A DNA stretch of 64,000 nt from Nocardia sp. NBC_01503 (GTDB taxonomy: Bacteria; Actinomycetota; Actinomycetes; Mycobacteriales; Mycobacteriaceae), in assembly GCF_036327755.1 (NCBI RefSeq), contig NZ_CP109596.1, positions 6,324,001 through 6,388,000 of the forward strand, read 5' to 3'. The notes beneath the pieces are model-generated. The model was not told where the DNA came from and ran no database searches. It saw only the letters and a program-made list of their open reading frames with translations. Of the stretch, positions 1 to 7,333 are shown in pieces (the first letter of the stretch is position 1; each line of letters opens with the position of its first letter). Made by a program: the position numbers and the translations under genes.

Positions 1-233
1 TGGGCCTCGGTGTCGCTGTCAGGAATTTCGTAGTCCGGCGTGGCCTGTAGGGCGGAAGTACGCAGGTTCATGGCGACTGCGAAGGCACGCAACGTTTCCA
101 GGCGGGGATCGTAGTCGCCTTGTTCAATCTTTCGAAGCTGCGACAGTGAGACGCCGGAGGCGTCGGCAAGCCCTCGCTGCGTCATGCCTGCCCGCTTGCG
201 GGCATTCTTCACCCGATCACCAACCACACTCAT
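1..233 (-). CDS. XRE-family helix-turn-helix regulator, 3' part beyond window
   Basis: The minus strand reads from an ATG at 233 to the window edge without a stop (77 codons). The N-terminus is an HTH_3 domain: residues 1-60 begin MSVVGDRVKNARKRAGMTQ and continue through GLADASGVSLSQLRKIEQGD, the classic XRE pattern with a recognition helix (SLSQLRKIE) followed by the E-x-G turn. The family binds operator DNA. Many actinobacterial members have a long C-terminal sensor or TPR region, which would lie outside the window. The gene is incomplete, so its total length and partner are unknown. It points away from the hairpin at 331-365. Confidence 0.85.
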   Translation of the reverse strand, partial: MSVVGDRVKNARKRAGMTQRGLADASGVSLSQLRKIEQGDYDPRLETLRAFAVAMNLRTSALQATPDYEIPDSDTEA

Positions 234-330
234 ACAGCCCACGCTACGACCGTGCGGTTCGTTCGTGTAGGGGTACAGCGGTTACAGATCGACGTACGAT
301 CGGGCCGCGCCACCACACTCATCGGCGCAG

Positions 331-365
331 GAACAGCCCGCACCCAAGCGGAGTGCGGGCTGTTC
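331..365. terminator. Strong 13-bp hairpin, candidate terminator
   Basis: GAACAGCCCGCAC (331-343) pairs perfectly with GTGCGGGCTGTTC (353-365) across a 9-nt loop. No T-tract follows on either strand, as is usual in high-GC actinobacteria. It lies between the 3' end of the MmgE/PrpD gene, which is transcribed towards it, and the start of the XRE gene. It could end the catabolic operon, about 120 bp beyond its last stop codon. The rest of 234-486 shows no gene. Confidence 0.6.
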
Positions 366-485
366 TGTGTCACCTACGTGTCACAATTCGCACTGTCCAG
401 GGGCGTGCGGCGATGACCGTCGGAATGCAAAACGCCAGGTAGAGGACGTGTGGGCATCGCGGCGAACACCGATGGATGACACCCC

Positions 486-517
486 GTCACCCCGGCGTGC
501 TTTTGGTCGGGCTCCAC
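486..517. repeat. Copy 1 of a 32-bp dispersed repeat
   Basis: This stretch has the form GTCAnCCCGGnnTGCTTTTGG followed by nCGGGnTCCAC. It matches positions 62022-62053 at 27 of 32 bases. Here it forms the last ten or so codons and the stop of the MmgE/PrpD gene, so the enzyme's C-terminal tail is encoded by repeat DNA. Sequences of this type resemble intergenic palindromic repeats of nocardiae, but that recollection was not checked. Confidence 0.55.
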
Positions 518-1920
518 GACTTCAAGCTCATCAGCAACGCCGTCAGGTCGGGCGCATCGACCAGTCGATAGACGTGATCGGTGACCTGATCGGCCTCGGC
601 CGGAGTCAGTGCGGACGCGGCGTTGAGGCGGAACTTGGTGGCAAGCTCCTCGGCGGAGAGCGGGTTGCCCGGGCCGCCGCGGTTCACCTCCACCCGCTCG
701 GTACGCATCTGGCCCGTACGTAGGCGCGCGGTGAGTACCGCCGGGAACTGATGCGGAAAGATGCTGTCGCAGTGCGGATCCGGGATGCAGTGCACCCGCG
801 CGGCCAGGGCGAGGCGCTTCGGATCACGGGCAGCGGTGTCGGTGAAATCCTCGTGGAACAGTCCCAGGCCGCCACCGCCGAGCAGTGCGGCAGCGACGGT
901 GTACGGGCCGGAGAACGCGGCGTGATAACCGGATTCCGGGCGGGCCTTGACCTCGGCGGGAAAACCTATGGTGCGCAAGGCTGCCGTCGGCGCGCCCAAC
1001 TCCAATTCGGCGATATCGTCCGGATCGATGCCCTGTGCGCGCAGTCGCAGCGCGGCGTCGATACCGGCGTGGGTGAAATGATTGCAGGGGTAGGGCTTGA
1101 AGAACACGCCCGGCAACTCCCAATGCTCGCCGAGGCCCCGGCAGATGGCGTCGATATCGGCCCTGTCACCGCAAAACGCCTGCAGCAGACCGAATCTTCC
1201 CTCGATCACGGTAGGCGGACCGGTCATCCCGGTGCGAGCGAGACCGGCCGCGGTCACCCCGCCGTGCGCCGCCCAGCCGCAGTGCACGCGTTTGACGGTG
1301 CCACCGGTGCGATTGGCCTCCAGCAGACCCGAACCCATACTGGCCGCGATCCCCATGGCATGGGCGATCCCGTTCGCGTCGAGACCGGAGAGCACAGCGG
1401 CGGCCGCGGCCGCGCCGACCGTTCCGCAAATGGCCGTGGCATGCAGACCGCGCTCGAAGAAGATCGAATTGCCCAGCGCGGCATCGTATCCAGCTATTCC
1501 GAGGCGGATGGTGATCTCGATTCCGACGCCGACCGCATCCAGCAACCGCGGTCCACTGACATTGCGGGATTCGGCGACCGCCAGGGCGGCGGGCACCACG
1601 GAGGCCGAAGGGTGCAGCACCGACGGCAGATGTGTGTCGTCGAAATCCATTGCGTGCGCGAGTGTTCCGCCGAGCAGCGCGGCACTGGCCTCGGGTAGCC
1701 CGCCCGGCAGGCCGAGGGCCGTCGCCTGCGGCCGCCCACCCCACTCATCCACCAGGGTGCGAACCGCGACGGCGGGCGGAGTACGCAGTGCGGCAAGACT
1801 ATTGCCGAGCACATCGAGCACCCGCCGCGCCGCGTCGGCCCGCAACTCCGCACCCACCCCGTTGATTCCGGCGGTGTAGGCGAACTCGGCCAGCCGCTGT
1901 ACCACCGTCGATTCGCTCAT
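487..1920 (-). CDS. MmgE/PrpD family protein
   Basis: The 477-aa product has MmgE/PrpD family length and signatures. These include an N-terminal all-helical domain with DFDDTHLPSVLHPSASVVPAA at about residues 100-120, followed by GTVGAAAAAAVLSGLDANG and a KPYPCNHFTHAGIDAA block near residue 280. Known members dehydrate or isomerise small tricarboxylates (2-methylcitrate dehydratase, cis-aconitate decarboxylase), so a dehydratase-type step is likely; the substrate is unknown. The start ATG overlaps the stop of the upstream cyclase gene by 4 bp, so the two are translationally coupled. It is the last gene of a three-gene operon with the cyclase and the CoA transferase. Its last codons lie in a dispersed repeat. 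Confidence 0.85.
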   Translation of the reverse strand: MSESTVVQRLAEFAYTAGINGVGAELRADAARRVLDVLGNSLAALRTPPAVAVRTLVDEWGGRPQATALGLPGGLPEASAALLGGTLAHAMDFDDTHLPSVLHPSASVVPAALAVAESRNVSGPRLLDAVGVGIEITIRLGIAGYDAALGNSIFFERGLHATAICGTVGAAAAAAVLSGLDANGIAHAMGIAASMGSGLLEANRTGGTVKRVHCGWAAHGGVTAAGLARTGMTGPPTVIEGRFGLLQAFCGDRADIDAICRGLGEHWELPGVFFKPYPCNHFTHAGIDAALRLRAQGIDPDDIAELELGAPTAALRTIGFPAEVKARPESGYHAAFSGPYTVAAALLGGGGLGLFHEDFTDTAARDPKRLALAARVHCIPDPHCDSIFPHQFPAVLTARLRTGQMRTERVEVNRGGPGNPLSAEELATKFRLNAASALTPAEADQVTDHVYRLVDAPDLTALLMSLKSWSPTKSTPG

Positions 1921-2741
1921 CGTGACACCGCCGCGAGGGGACGCACCGGCGATCCGGTGCCGCCGACTATGCGCAAAGGCGCGAGCAGGAAGACGAATTC
2001 GGCGAGTTCGGCGGCTGCCAGCTCCTCCAGCGCCAGATGCTCGAGAATATAGATGCCCGATTCGACCAGCAGGATGCGGTGCACCGGCAGCACACTGTGG
2101 CCCGCGCCGGGCGGAATGCACTCGTACGCGGTGGTATCGGATCCGGTGGCCGTCACACCCCGTTCGGTCAGCCACCGGGCCGCGCCCACACCCACTCCGG
2201 GCACTCCCGAGGCATTGCCGAGGTAGGCGTCCCGGTCGGTGAAATGGCGTGACCAGCCGGTGCGGATCAGTGCTATATCGCCCGGATCAATTTGCGTTCC
2301 CGCCTGTTTCGCGGCCAGGCGCAGATCCTCGGCGGTGATCTCGTACCCGCCGGACAGTACGTCGACCCCGTGCAGCCGTGCCACGTCCAACAGGACACCG
2401 CGTCGCATCAGACCCGGAAGATGTTCGGCCCCGTGCCGGGTGAACGCACCCCCGCGCTGCGCCTCCTGCGCGTCCACCCCGCCGTACAACAGGCCGTCAT
2501 GGCTCACATGGCTGAGCGCGTCGATATGCGTCCCGACATGGCCGCCGGTCACGATGATCTCATTCGCCGCCGACCCGCCGTCCGGGCGCACCATATCGCC
2601 GTGACGGCGAATCAGGGTCATGCGAAACCCCGGGTGATTCGGCGAGCACGGCATACCGGTGAAGAACGGCTGGCCCAGTTCGATGAGGCGCACACCGCCG
2701 GTGACGGCCGCCACCAAGGGATCTCGGGTCATCTCGGTCAT
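1917..2741 (-). CDS. Cyclase family protein (kynurenine-formamidase-like metal hydrolase)
   Basis: The 274-aa product carries the family's metal-binding motif H-x-G-T-H-x-D-x-x-x-H as GGHVGTHIDALSH near residues 68-80. It has the downstream GDIALIRTGW and GSDTTAYE segments typical of the cyclase/KynB superfamily (PF04199). Characterised members hydrolyse formamides, isatin or cyclic amides, or act in polyketide cyclisation. Start and stop overlap the neighbours by 4 bp each (ATGA at 2738-2741 and 1917-1920). The context with an amidohydrolase on the opposite strand suggests hydrolysis of an amide or imide intermediate; the substrate is inference. Confidence 0.85.
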   Translation of the reverse strand: MTEMTRDPLVAAVTGGVRLIELGQPFFTGMPCSPNHPGFRMTLIRRHGDMVRPDGGSAANEIIVTGGHVGTHIDALSHVSHDGLLYGGVDAQEAQRGGAFTRHGAEHLPGLMRRGVLLDVARLHGVDVLSGGYEITAEDLRLAAKQAGTQIDPGDIALIRTGWSRHFTDRDAYLGNASGVPGVGVGAARWLTERGVTATGSDTTAYECIPPGAGHSVLPVHRILLVESGIYILEHLALEELAAAELAEFVFLLAPLRIVGGTGSPVRPLAAVSR

Positions 2742-3925
2742 CGCACCACTCCCGTCTCGCGCAGTTGTGCCAGGCGGTCCGCGTCGACGCCGTAGCGGGC
2801 CAGCACCTCGGCGGTGTGCGCACCCAGTGGTGGTCCGGTCCAGCGAATCGCTCCGGGCGTCTCCGAGAGCCGAAAAAGGATGTTCTGCATGCGAATTCGC
2901 CCCAACTCCGCATCCGGCAGGCTGATGATCGACTCCAGCGCCCGGAACTGCGGATCGTCGAAGATATCGGCGGTGGTGTACACCGGCGCGATGGCGGCCT
3001 CCGCGTTCTCGAACGCCGCCACCACCTCGTCGGTCTTGCGCGCCGCGATCCAGGAACCGACGGCCTCATCCAATTCGTCGGCGTGCGTGGCACGCTCGGC
3101 TCCGCTGGCGAACCACGGGGCGTGCACCAGATCCGGCCGCCCGACCAACCGCATCACCCGTTCGGCCACCGACTGGGCGCTGGTGGAGACCGCGACCCAC
3201 TCGTCATCGGCGGTGCGGTACAGGTTGCGCGGCGCGTTGTTGGAGGACCGGTTGCCGGTGCGCGGAGGCACCTGCCCGAGTTGGTCGTAGGCGGTGATAT
3301 GCGGACCGAGCAGAGTCAGGATCGGCTCGACGATGGCCAGGTCGACCTGCTGGCCCCGGCCGGTCGCCTCACGGGCTCGCAATGCGGTCATGATGGCGAA
3401 AGCCGTTGTCAGGGCGGCGATTCCGTCGGCAAGGCCGAACGGCGGCAGGGTCGGCGGGCCGTCGGGTTCGCCGGTCATGGCCGCGAAACCGCTCATCGCC
3501 TCGGCGAGCGTGCCGAATCCCGGACGCTGTGCGTACGGGCCGACCTGGCCGAAGGCGGTGACCCGCGCCAGTACCAGTCGCGGATTGATCTCGCGCAGTG
3601 CGGAATAGCCCAGCCCCCAGCGCTCGAGGGTGCCCGGCCGGAAGTTCTCGATCACCACATCGGCGTCGGCGACCATGCGACGGAACAGCTCCTGCCCCTC
3701 GGGTGCGCCGAGATACAGGGTCACCGATCGCTTACCTCGACCGATCATCTTCCACCACAGTCCGATTCCGGCCCGCTGCGCGCCATGGCTGCGCACCGGA
3801 TCTCCGCGTGGATGCTCGATCTTGATCACCTCGGCTCCGAAATCGGCCAGCAGTGTGGCCGCCAGCGGTCCGGCGAAGAGTGTCGCGATATCGAGGACCT
3901 TGATGCCCGATAGCGGCCCGGTCAT
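2738..3925 (-). CDS. CaiB/BaiF family (class III) CoA transferase
   Basis: The 395-aa product starts MTGPLSGIKVLDIATLFAGP and continues LADFGAEVIKIEHPRGDPVR, the hallmark N-terminus of class III CoA transferases. The catalytic aspartate region is at about residue 165, and the usual VDLAIVEP segment follows. The reaction moves CoA between carboxylic acids. The chosen start has GGAGAT 6-11 bases upstream; a longer open frame runs into the divergent gene and is discarded. It is the first gene of the operon CoA transferase - cyclase - MmgE/PrpD, with 4-bp overlaps throughout. The promoter region shared with the amidohydrolase carries two palindromes. Confidence 0.9.
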   Translation of the reverse strand: MTGPLSGIKVLDIATLFAGPLAATLLADFGAEVIKIEHPRGDPVRSHGAQRAGIGLWWKMIGRGKRSVTLYLGAPEGQELFRRMVADADVVIENFRPGTLERWGLGYSALREINPRLVLARVTAFGQVGPYAQRPGFGTLAEAMSGFAAMTGEPDGPPTLPPFGLADGIAALTTAFAIMTALRAREATGRGQQVDLAIVEPILTLLGPHITAYDQLGQVPPRTGNRSSNNAPRNLYRTADDEWVAVSTSAQSVAERVMRLVGRPDLVHAPWFASGAERATHADELDEAVGSWIAARKTDEVVAAFENAEAAIAPVYTTADIFDDPQFRALESIISLPDAELGRIRMQNILFRLSETPGAIRWTGPPLGAHTAEVLARYGVDADRLAQLRETGVVR

Positions 3926-3949
3926 GATCAATCTCCTTGTCTCCGCAAA

Positions 3950-3966
3950 GTTTCCCACAGTGAAAC
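3950..3966. promoter_or_regulatory. 17-bp palindrome, candidate operator A
   Basis: GTTTCCCACAGTGAAAC is an imperfect palindrome with 5-bp outer arms GTTTC/GAAAC. It lies 24 bp upstream of the CoA transferase start. It matches the palindrome at 4034-4050 at 14 of 17 positions, giving the shared form GTTTC-S-CACA-NN-GAAAC. The starts are 84 bp apart, eight turns of B-DNA, which would let dimers on both sites share a face. Confidence 0.65.
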
Positions 3967-4033
3967 ATGAGAGAGGTCTGCGGCGTTGACTACCAGCGCA
4001 TCGTACTGCGATGATCGCACAGTCGGTAAAGAT

Positions 4034-4050
4034 GTTTCGCACAAGGAAAC
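4034..4050. promoter_or_regulatory. 17-bp palindrome, candidate operator B
   Basis: GTTTCGCACAAGGAAAC is the second copy of the palindrome, placed 11 bp before the start codon of the amidohydrolase gene and just upstream of its GGAGAAGG ribosome-binding site. A site this close to the start would block transcription or early elongation. The regulator is not next to the locus. IclR- or GntR-type repressors often use sites of this size, but this is inference. Confidence 0.65.
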
Positions 4051-4061
4051 TGGAGAAGGCA

Positions 4062-5546
4062 GTGGCGGATAACGATCTACTGATCCGGAACGCCCGGGTG
4101 GTCCGCCCGGGTGACGCATCGACCGAGATGCCCGATGTGCTGGACATCGCCATTACCGACGGCCGGATCACGCGGGTGGGCGCGGGCATTTCGGCATCCG
4201 CGGCCGAGGTCGTCGACGCGGGTGGACTGCTGGCCTTTCCCGGAGTCGTTGACGCCCACCAGCACTGGGGCATCTACGCCGACCTCGGTGATGACACCGA
4301 GAGCGAGAGCCGCGCCTGCGCGCAGGGCGGCGTCACCACCTCGCTGAGCTATCTGCGCACCGGGCGCTACTACCTCAATCGCGGTGGCTCCTACCGAGAT
4401 TTCGTTCCCGAGGCGCTCGACCGGATGGCGGGCCGCTCCTACGTCGACCACGCCCTGCATCTGGCGCCCATGACCCGTGAGCACATTGACGAAATACCGT
4501 TCCTGGTAGAGGAATTCGGTATCACCTCGTTCAAGATCTTCATGTTCTACGGCGGCCACGGCCTGCACGGTCGCTCGCACGACCAGGCGGCTTTTCTGAT
4601 GATCCCGCCCACCGAACGCTACGATCTGGCGCACTTCGAATTCGTCATGCGCGGCCTGCGCCGGGCGCGCGAGCGCTACGGCGAGGTGATCACCCTGTCG
4701 CTGCACTGCGAAACCGCCGAAATCATGGCCGCCTATACCGAACTCGTCGAAGCCGACCGCACTTTGACCGGCCTCCGCGCCTACAGTGCCGCACGTCCGG
4801 CGCATTCGGAGGGCCTGGCCATTACGGTGGCCTCCTACCTGGCCCACGAAACCGATTTCCCGAATATCAACCTGCTGCACCTGTCCTCGGACAAGGCCGT
4901 GGACGCCGCGCTGCGCATGGCATCGGCCTTCCCGCATATCGACTTTCGCCGGGAGGTCACCATCGGCCATCTGCTCGCCGATGTCGACAGCGCGCACGGC
5001 ATAGGCGGCAAGGTGAATCCGCCACTGCGCGAACGCGCCGACGTCGAAGCCCTCTGGCGGCACCTGCTCGCGGGCGAAATCGATTGGGTGGTCAGCGATC
5101 ACGCCTGCTGCCGGGCCGAAGAGAAGTTCGGCGACGATCCGGAGGACGTCTTCCTGGCCAAGTCCGGATTCGGCGGTGCCGAATACCTACTCCCGGGCCT
5201 GGTCGGCGAGGGTCTCAAACGTGGACTGCCGCTGGGTCGCATAGCCGAGCTGACCTCCGCCGCCCCCGCCCGCCGCTACGGTCTCACCGGCAAAGGATCC
5301 CTCGACCCCGGCGCCGACGCCGATATCGTGCTGGTCGATCCGCACGCCCAGTGGACGGTCCGTGCCGCGGACTCCGAATCCGCCCAGGAATACACACCTT
5401 TCGAAGGCTTCGAAATGAATGCGCGGGTGACCGACGTCTTTCTGCGCGGTCGCCGAATCGTGCGCGACGGCCATATCCAGGGCACGCCCATCGGTCGCTA
5501 CCTGCGCCGTGGACCATCCGCGACCGTCACGGACGAACAGGTCTGA
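4062..5546 (+). CDS. Dihydropyrimidinase/hydantoinase-like amidohydrolase
   Basis: The 494-aa product is a cyclic amidohydrolase. The metal ligands are visible in order: HxH as DAHQHW (about residues 64-69), the lysine that is carboxylated in this family in SFKIFMFY (about 156), H in LHCE, H in LLHLSS and D in VVSDHA. Family members open hydantoins, dihydropyrimidines, allantoin or dihydroorotate in the cytosol. The start is GTG with GGAGAAGG seven bases upstream (4052-4059); an earlier ATG lies inside the operator region and is less likely. The gene is divergent from the CoA-transferase operon and probably co-regulated with it. The ring-opened substrate may feed the CoA transferase, but that order is inference. 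Confidence 0.85.
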   Translation: MADNDLLIRNARVVRPGDASTEMPDVLDIAITDGRITRVGAGISASAAEVVDAGGLLAFPGVVDAHQHWGIYADLGDDTESESRACAQGGVTTSLSYLRTGRYYLNRGGSYRDFVPEALDRMAGRSYVDHALHLAPMTREHIDEIPFLVEEFGITSFKIFMFYGGHGLHGRSHDQAAFLMIPPTERYDLAHFEFVMRGLRRARERYGEVITLSLHCETAEIMAAYTELVEADRTLTGLRAYSAARPAHSEGLAITVASYLAHETDFPNINLLHLSSDKAVDAALRMASAFPHIDFRREVTIGHLLADVDSAHGIGGKVNPPLRERADVEALWRHLLAGEIDWVVSDHACCRAEEKFGDDPEDVFLAKSGFGGAEYLLPGLVGEGLKRGLPLGRIAELTSAAPARRYGLTGKGSLDPGADADIVLVDPHAQWTVRAADSESAQEYTPFEGFEMNARVTDVFLRGRRIVRDGHIQGTPIGRYLRRGPSATVTDEQV

Positions 5547-5592
5547 GCGCGAGTTCTGCGCGCAAGTTGTGACGGCTGAACCCGCGCGGTCG

Positions 5593-5739
5593 TCAGTAGG
5601 CGATGAAGAGGATTTCGTCGCGGGTGTAGTTGTGGGTCGGATGCTGCTGCGCGAGATGCGCGAGGGTCTGCTCGACCAGGTCGTCCTCGTCGGTGCCCCG
5701 GATCTGTTCACCGCAGGGGCAGTTGAGCCGGGTCTTCAT
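5593..5739 (-). CDS. Small DUF1059-like protein
   Basis: A 48-aa frame starts MKTRLNCPCGEQIRGTDEDD and ends in TRDEILFIAY. The CPCG pair, the acidic stretch and the conserved Q-H-P-x-H segment (QQHPTHNY) match the small DUF1059 family, whose function is unknown and may involve metal binding through the Cys/His set. An in-frame stop lies two codons upstream, so the ATG is the only start. The Shine-Dalgarno match is weak. It is convergent with the amidohydrolase gene and divergent from CYP51. Confidence 0.7.
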   Translation of the reverse strand: MKTRLNCPCGEQIRGTDEDDLVEQTLAHLAQQHPTHNYTRDEILFIAY

Positions 5740-5800
5740 GAGTCACCGGGGATACGGGTCATGCTGGGTTCCACTCCTTGTGCGCGTGCGCGTCGTGCTT

Positions 5801-5899
5801 CGTCCGGACAGCTCTTCGGAATATAGTTCCGGCTTCTGACCGGGCGCAAGAGGTATGCGGGCCTTGTTCTGGACTTCCATTCGTAGTACCGTCCGGACA
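5801..5899. promoter_or_regulatory. CYP51 upstream region with a repeated GTCCGGAC palindrome
   Basis: CGTCCGGACA occurs twice, at 5801-5810 and 5890-5899. Both copies contain the perfect 8-bp palindrome GTCCGGAC. They flank the likely promoter region of the P450 pair, the second copy about 43 bp before the CYP51 start. No consensus -10/-35 pair is clear. Confidence 0.35.
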
Positions 5900-5941
5900 C
5901 GTGTCTGGGGTGCCGATGTGGTCGCCCGGAGAGGAATTCCC

Positions 5942-7294
5942 ATGCCATTGGTCAAGCCGCGACGGGTATCGGGCGGCGGCGGTGAACACGGACATCTCGA
6001 AGAGTTCCGCACCGATCCGATCGCTCTGATGGGGCGCGTCCGCGCCGAATGCGGGGATGTCGGGTCCTTCGAACTCGCCGGGCGCGATGTGATCCTGCTG
6101 TCCGGATCCGAGGCCAACGAATTCTTCTTCCGCGCCAGCGACGAGGATTTGGATCAGGCCGCGGCGTACCCGTTCATGAAGCCGATCTTCGGGGAGGGCG
6201 TGGTATTCGACGCCCCGCCGGAGCGGCGCAAGGAGATGCTGCACAACCAGGCCCTGCGCGCGGATCATATGCGCGGGCACGCGGTGACCATCGCGGCCGA
6301 GGTGGATCGGATGCTCGCCGGTTGGGGTGACGAGGGTGAGATCGATCTGCTCGCGTTCTTCGCCGAGCTGACGATCTACACGTCCTCGGCCTGTCTGATC
6401 GGGCAGAAGTTCCGTGAAGAGCTCGACGGGCGGTTCGCGCATCTGTACCACGAGCTCGAGCAGGGCACCGACGCACTGGCGTACGTGGATCCGTACGCTC
6501 CGATCGAGAGCTTCCGCCGACGCGACGAAGCCCGCGTCGCACTGGTGGAGTTGGTGCAGGGGATCATGGACGGCCGGGCGGCGAATCCGCCGTCGGGCAA
6601 GGACTCTCGCGACATGCTCGATGTACTGATGTCGGTGCCGGACGAGAACGGTGCGCCGCGATTCTCGGCCAGCGAGATCACCGGCATATTCATCTCGATG
6701 ATGTTCGCCGGGCACCACACCACCTCGGGGACCGCGGCGTGGACCACTATCGAACTGCTGCGCCACCCCGAGACCCTGGCCACGGTGGTCACCGAGCTGG
6801 ACCAGCTGTACGCCGACGGTTCCGAGGTCAGTCACAATGCCCTGCGGCAGATTCCGAATCTCGAAGCGGCGCTGAAGGAATCGCTGCGATTACATCCGCC
6901 GTTGATCATCCTGATGCGGATCGCGCGCGACGAGTTCGAGGTGTGCGGGCACCGAATCGCCCCCGGTGACATGGTGGCCGCGACACCGGCGATCTCGAAC
7001 CGCATCCCCGAGGACTTCCCGGAGCCCGACCTGTTCGACCCGAGCCGGTATCTGGATCCGCGCCAGGAGGACATCGTCAACCGCTGGACGTGGATTCCGT
7101 TCGGGGCGGGTCGGCATCGCTGTGTCGGTGCGCCCTTCGCGCTCATGCAGTTGAAGGCGATCTTCTCGATCCTGTTGCGGGACTGGGAGTTCGAGCTGGC
7201 CCAGCCCTCGGATACCTACCGCAACGATCATTCGAAGATGGTGGTCCAGCTACAACAGCCGTGCCGCGTGCGTTACCGCCGCCGGCAACGGTGA
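5942..7294 (+). CDS. cyp51: Sterol 14-alpha-demethylase, cytochrome P450 CYP51
   Basis: The 450-aa protein closely follows mycobacterial CYP51 from the first residues (RVSGGGGEHGHLEEFRTDP) to the end (NDHSKMVVQLQQP). It has the CYP51 signature FFAELTIYTSSAC, the I-helix AGHHTTSGT in place of the usual acid-alcohol pair, ExxR as KESLRLHPP and the haem-ligand loop FGAGRHRCVGAPFA (Cys near 393). The enzyme removes the 14-alpha methyl group of sterols. The ATG at 5942 has GGAGAGGA upstream and gives almost exactly the family length (451 aa in M. tuberculosis). The ferredoxin that follows cyp51 in M. tuberculosis is absent; another P450 follows after 39 bp. Confidence 0.95.
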   Translation: MPLVKPRRVSGGGGEHGHLEEFRTDPIALMGRVRAECGDVGSFELAGRDVILLSGSEANEFFFRASDEDLDQAAAYPFMKPIFGEGVVFDAPPERRKEMLHNQALRADHMRGHAVTIAAEVDRMLAGWGDEGEIDLLAFFAELTIYTSSACLIGQKFREELDGRFAHLYHELEQGTDALAYVDPYAPIESFRRRDEARVALVELVQGIMDGRAANPPSGKDSRDMLDVLMSVPDENGAPRFSASEITGIFISMMFAGHHTTSGTAAWTTIELLRHPETLATVVTELDQLYADGSEVSHNALRQIPNLEAALKESLRLHPPLIILMRIARDEFEVCGHRIAPGDMVAATPAISNRIPEDFPEPDLFDPSRYLDPRQEDIVNRWTWIPFGAGRHRCVGAPFALMQLKAIFSILLRDWEFELAQPSDTYRNDHSKMVVQLQQPCRVRYRRRQR

Positions 7295-7333
7295 TCCACC
7301 AGTTCCAGACAGTGCTGTCTTCAGGAGGCTGAT

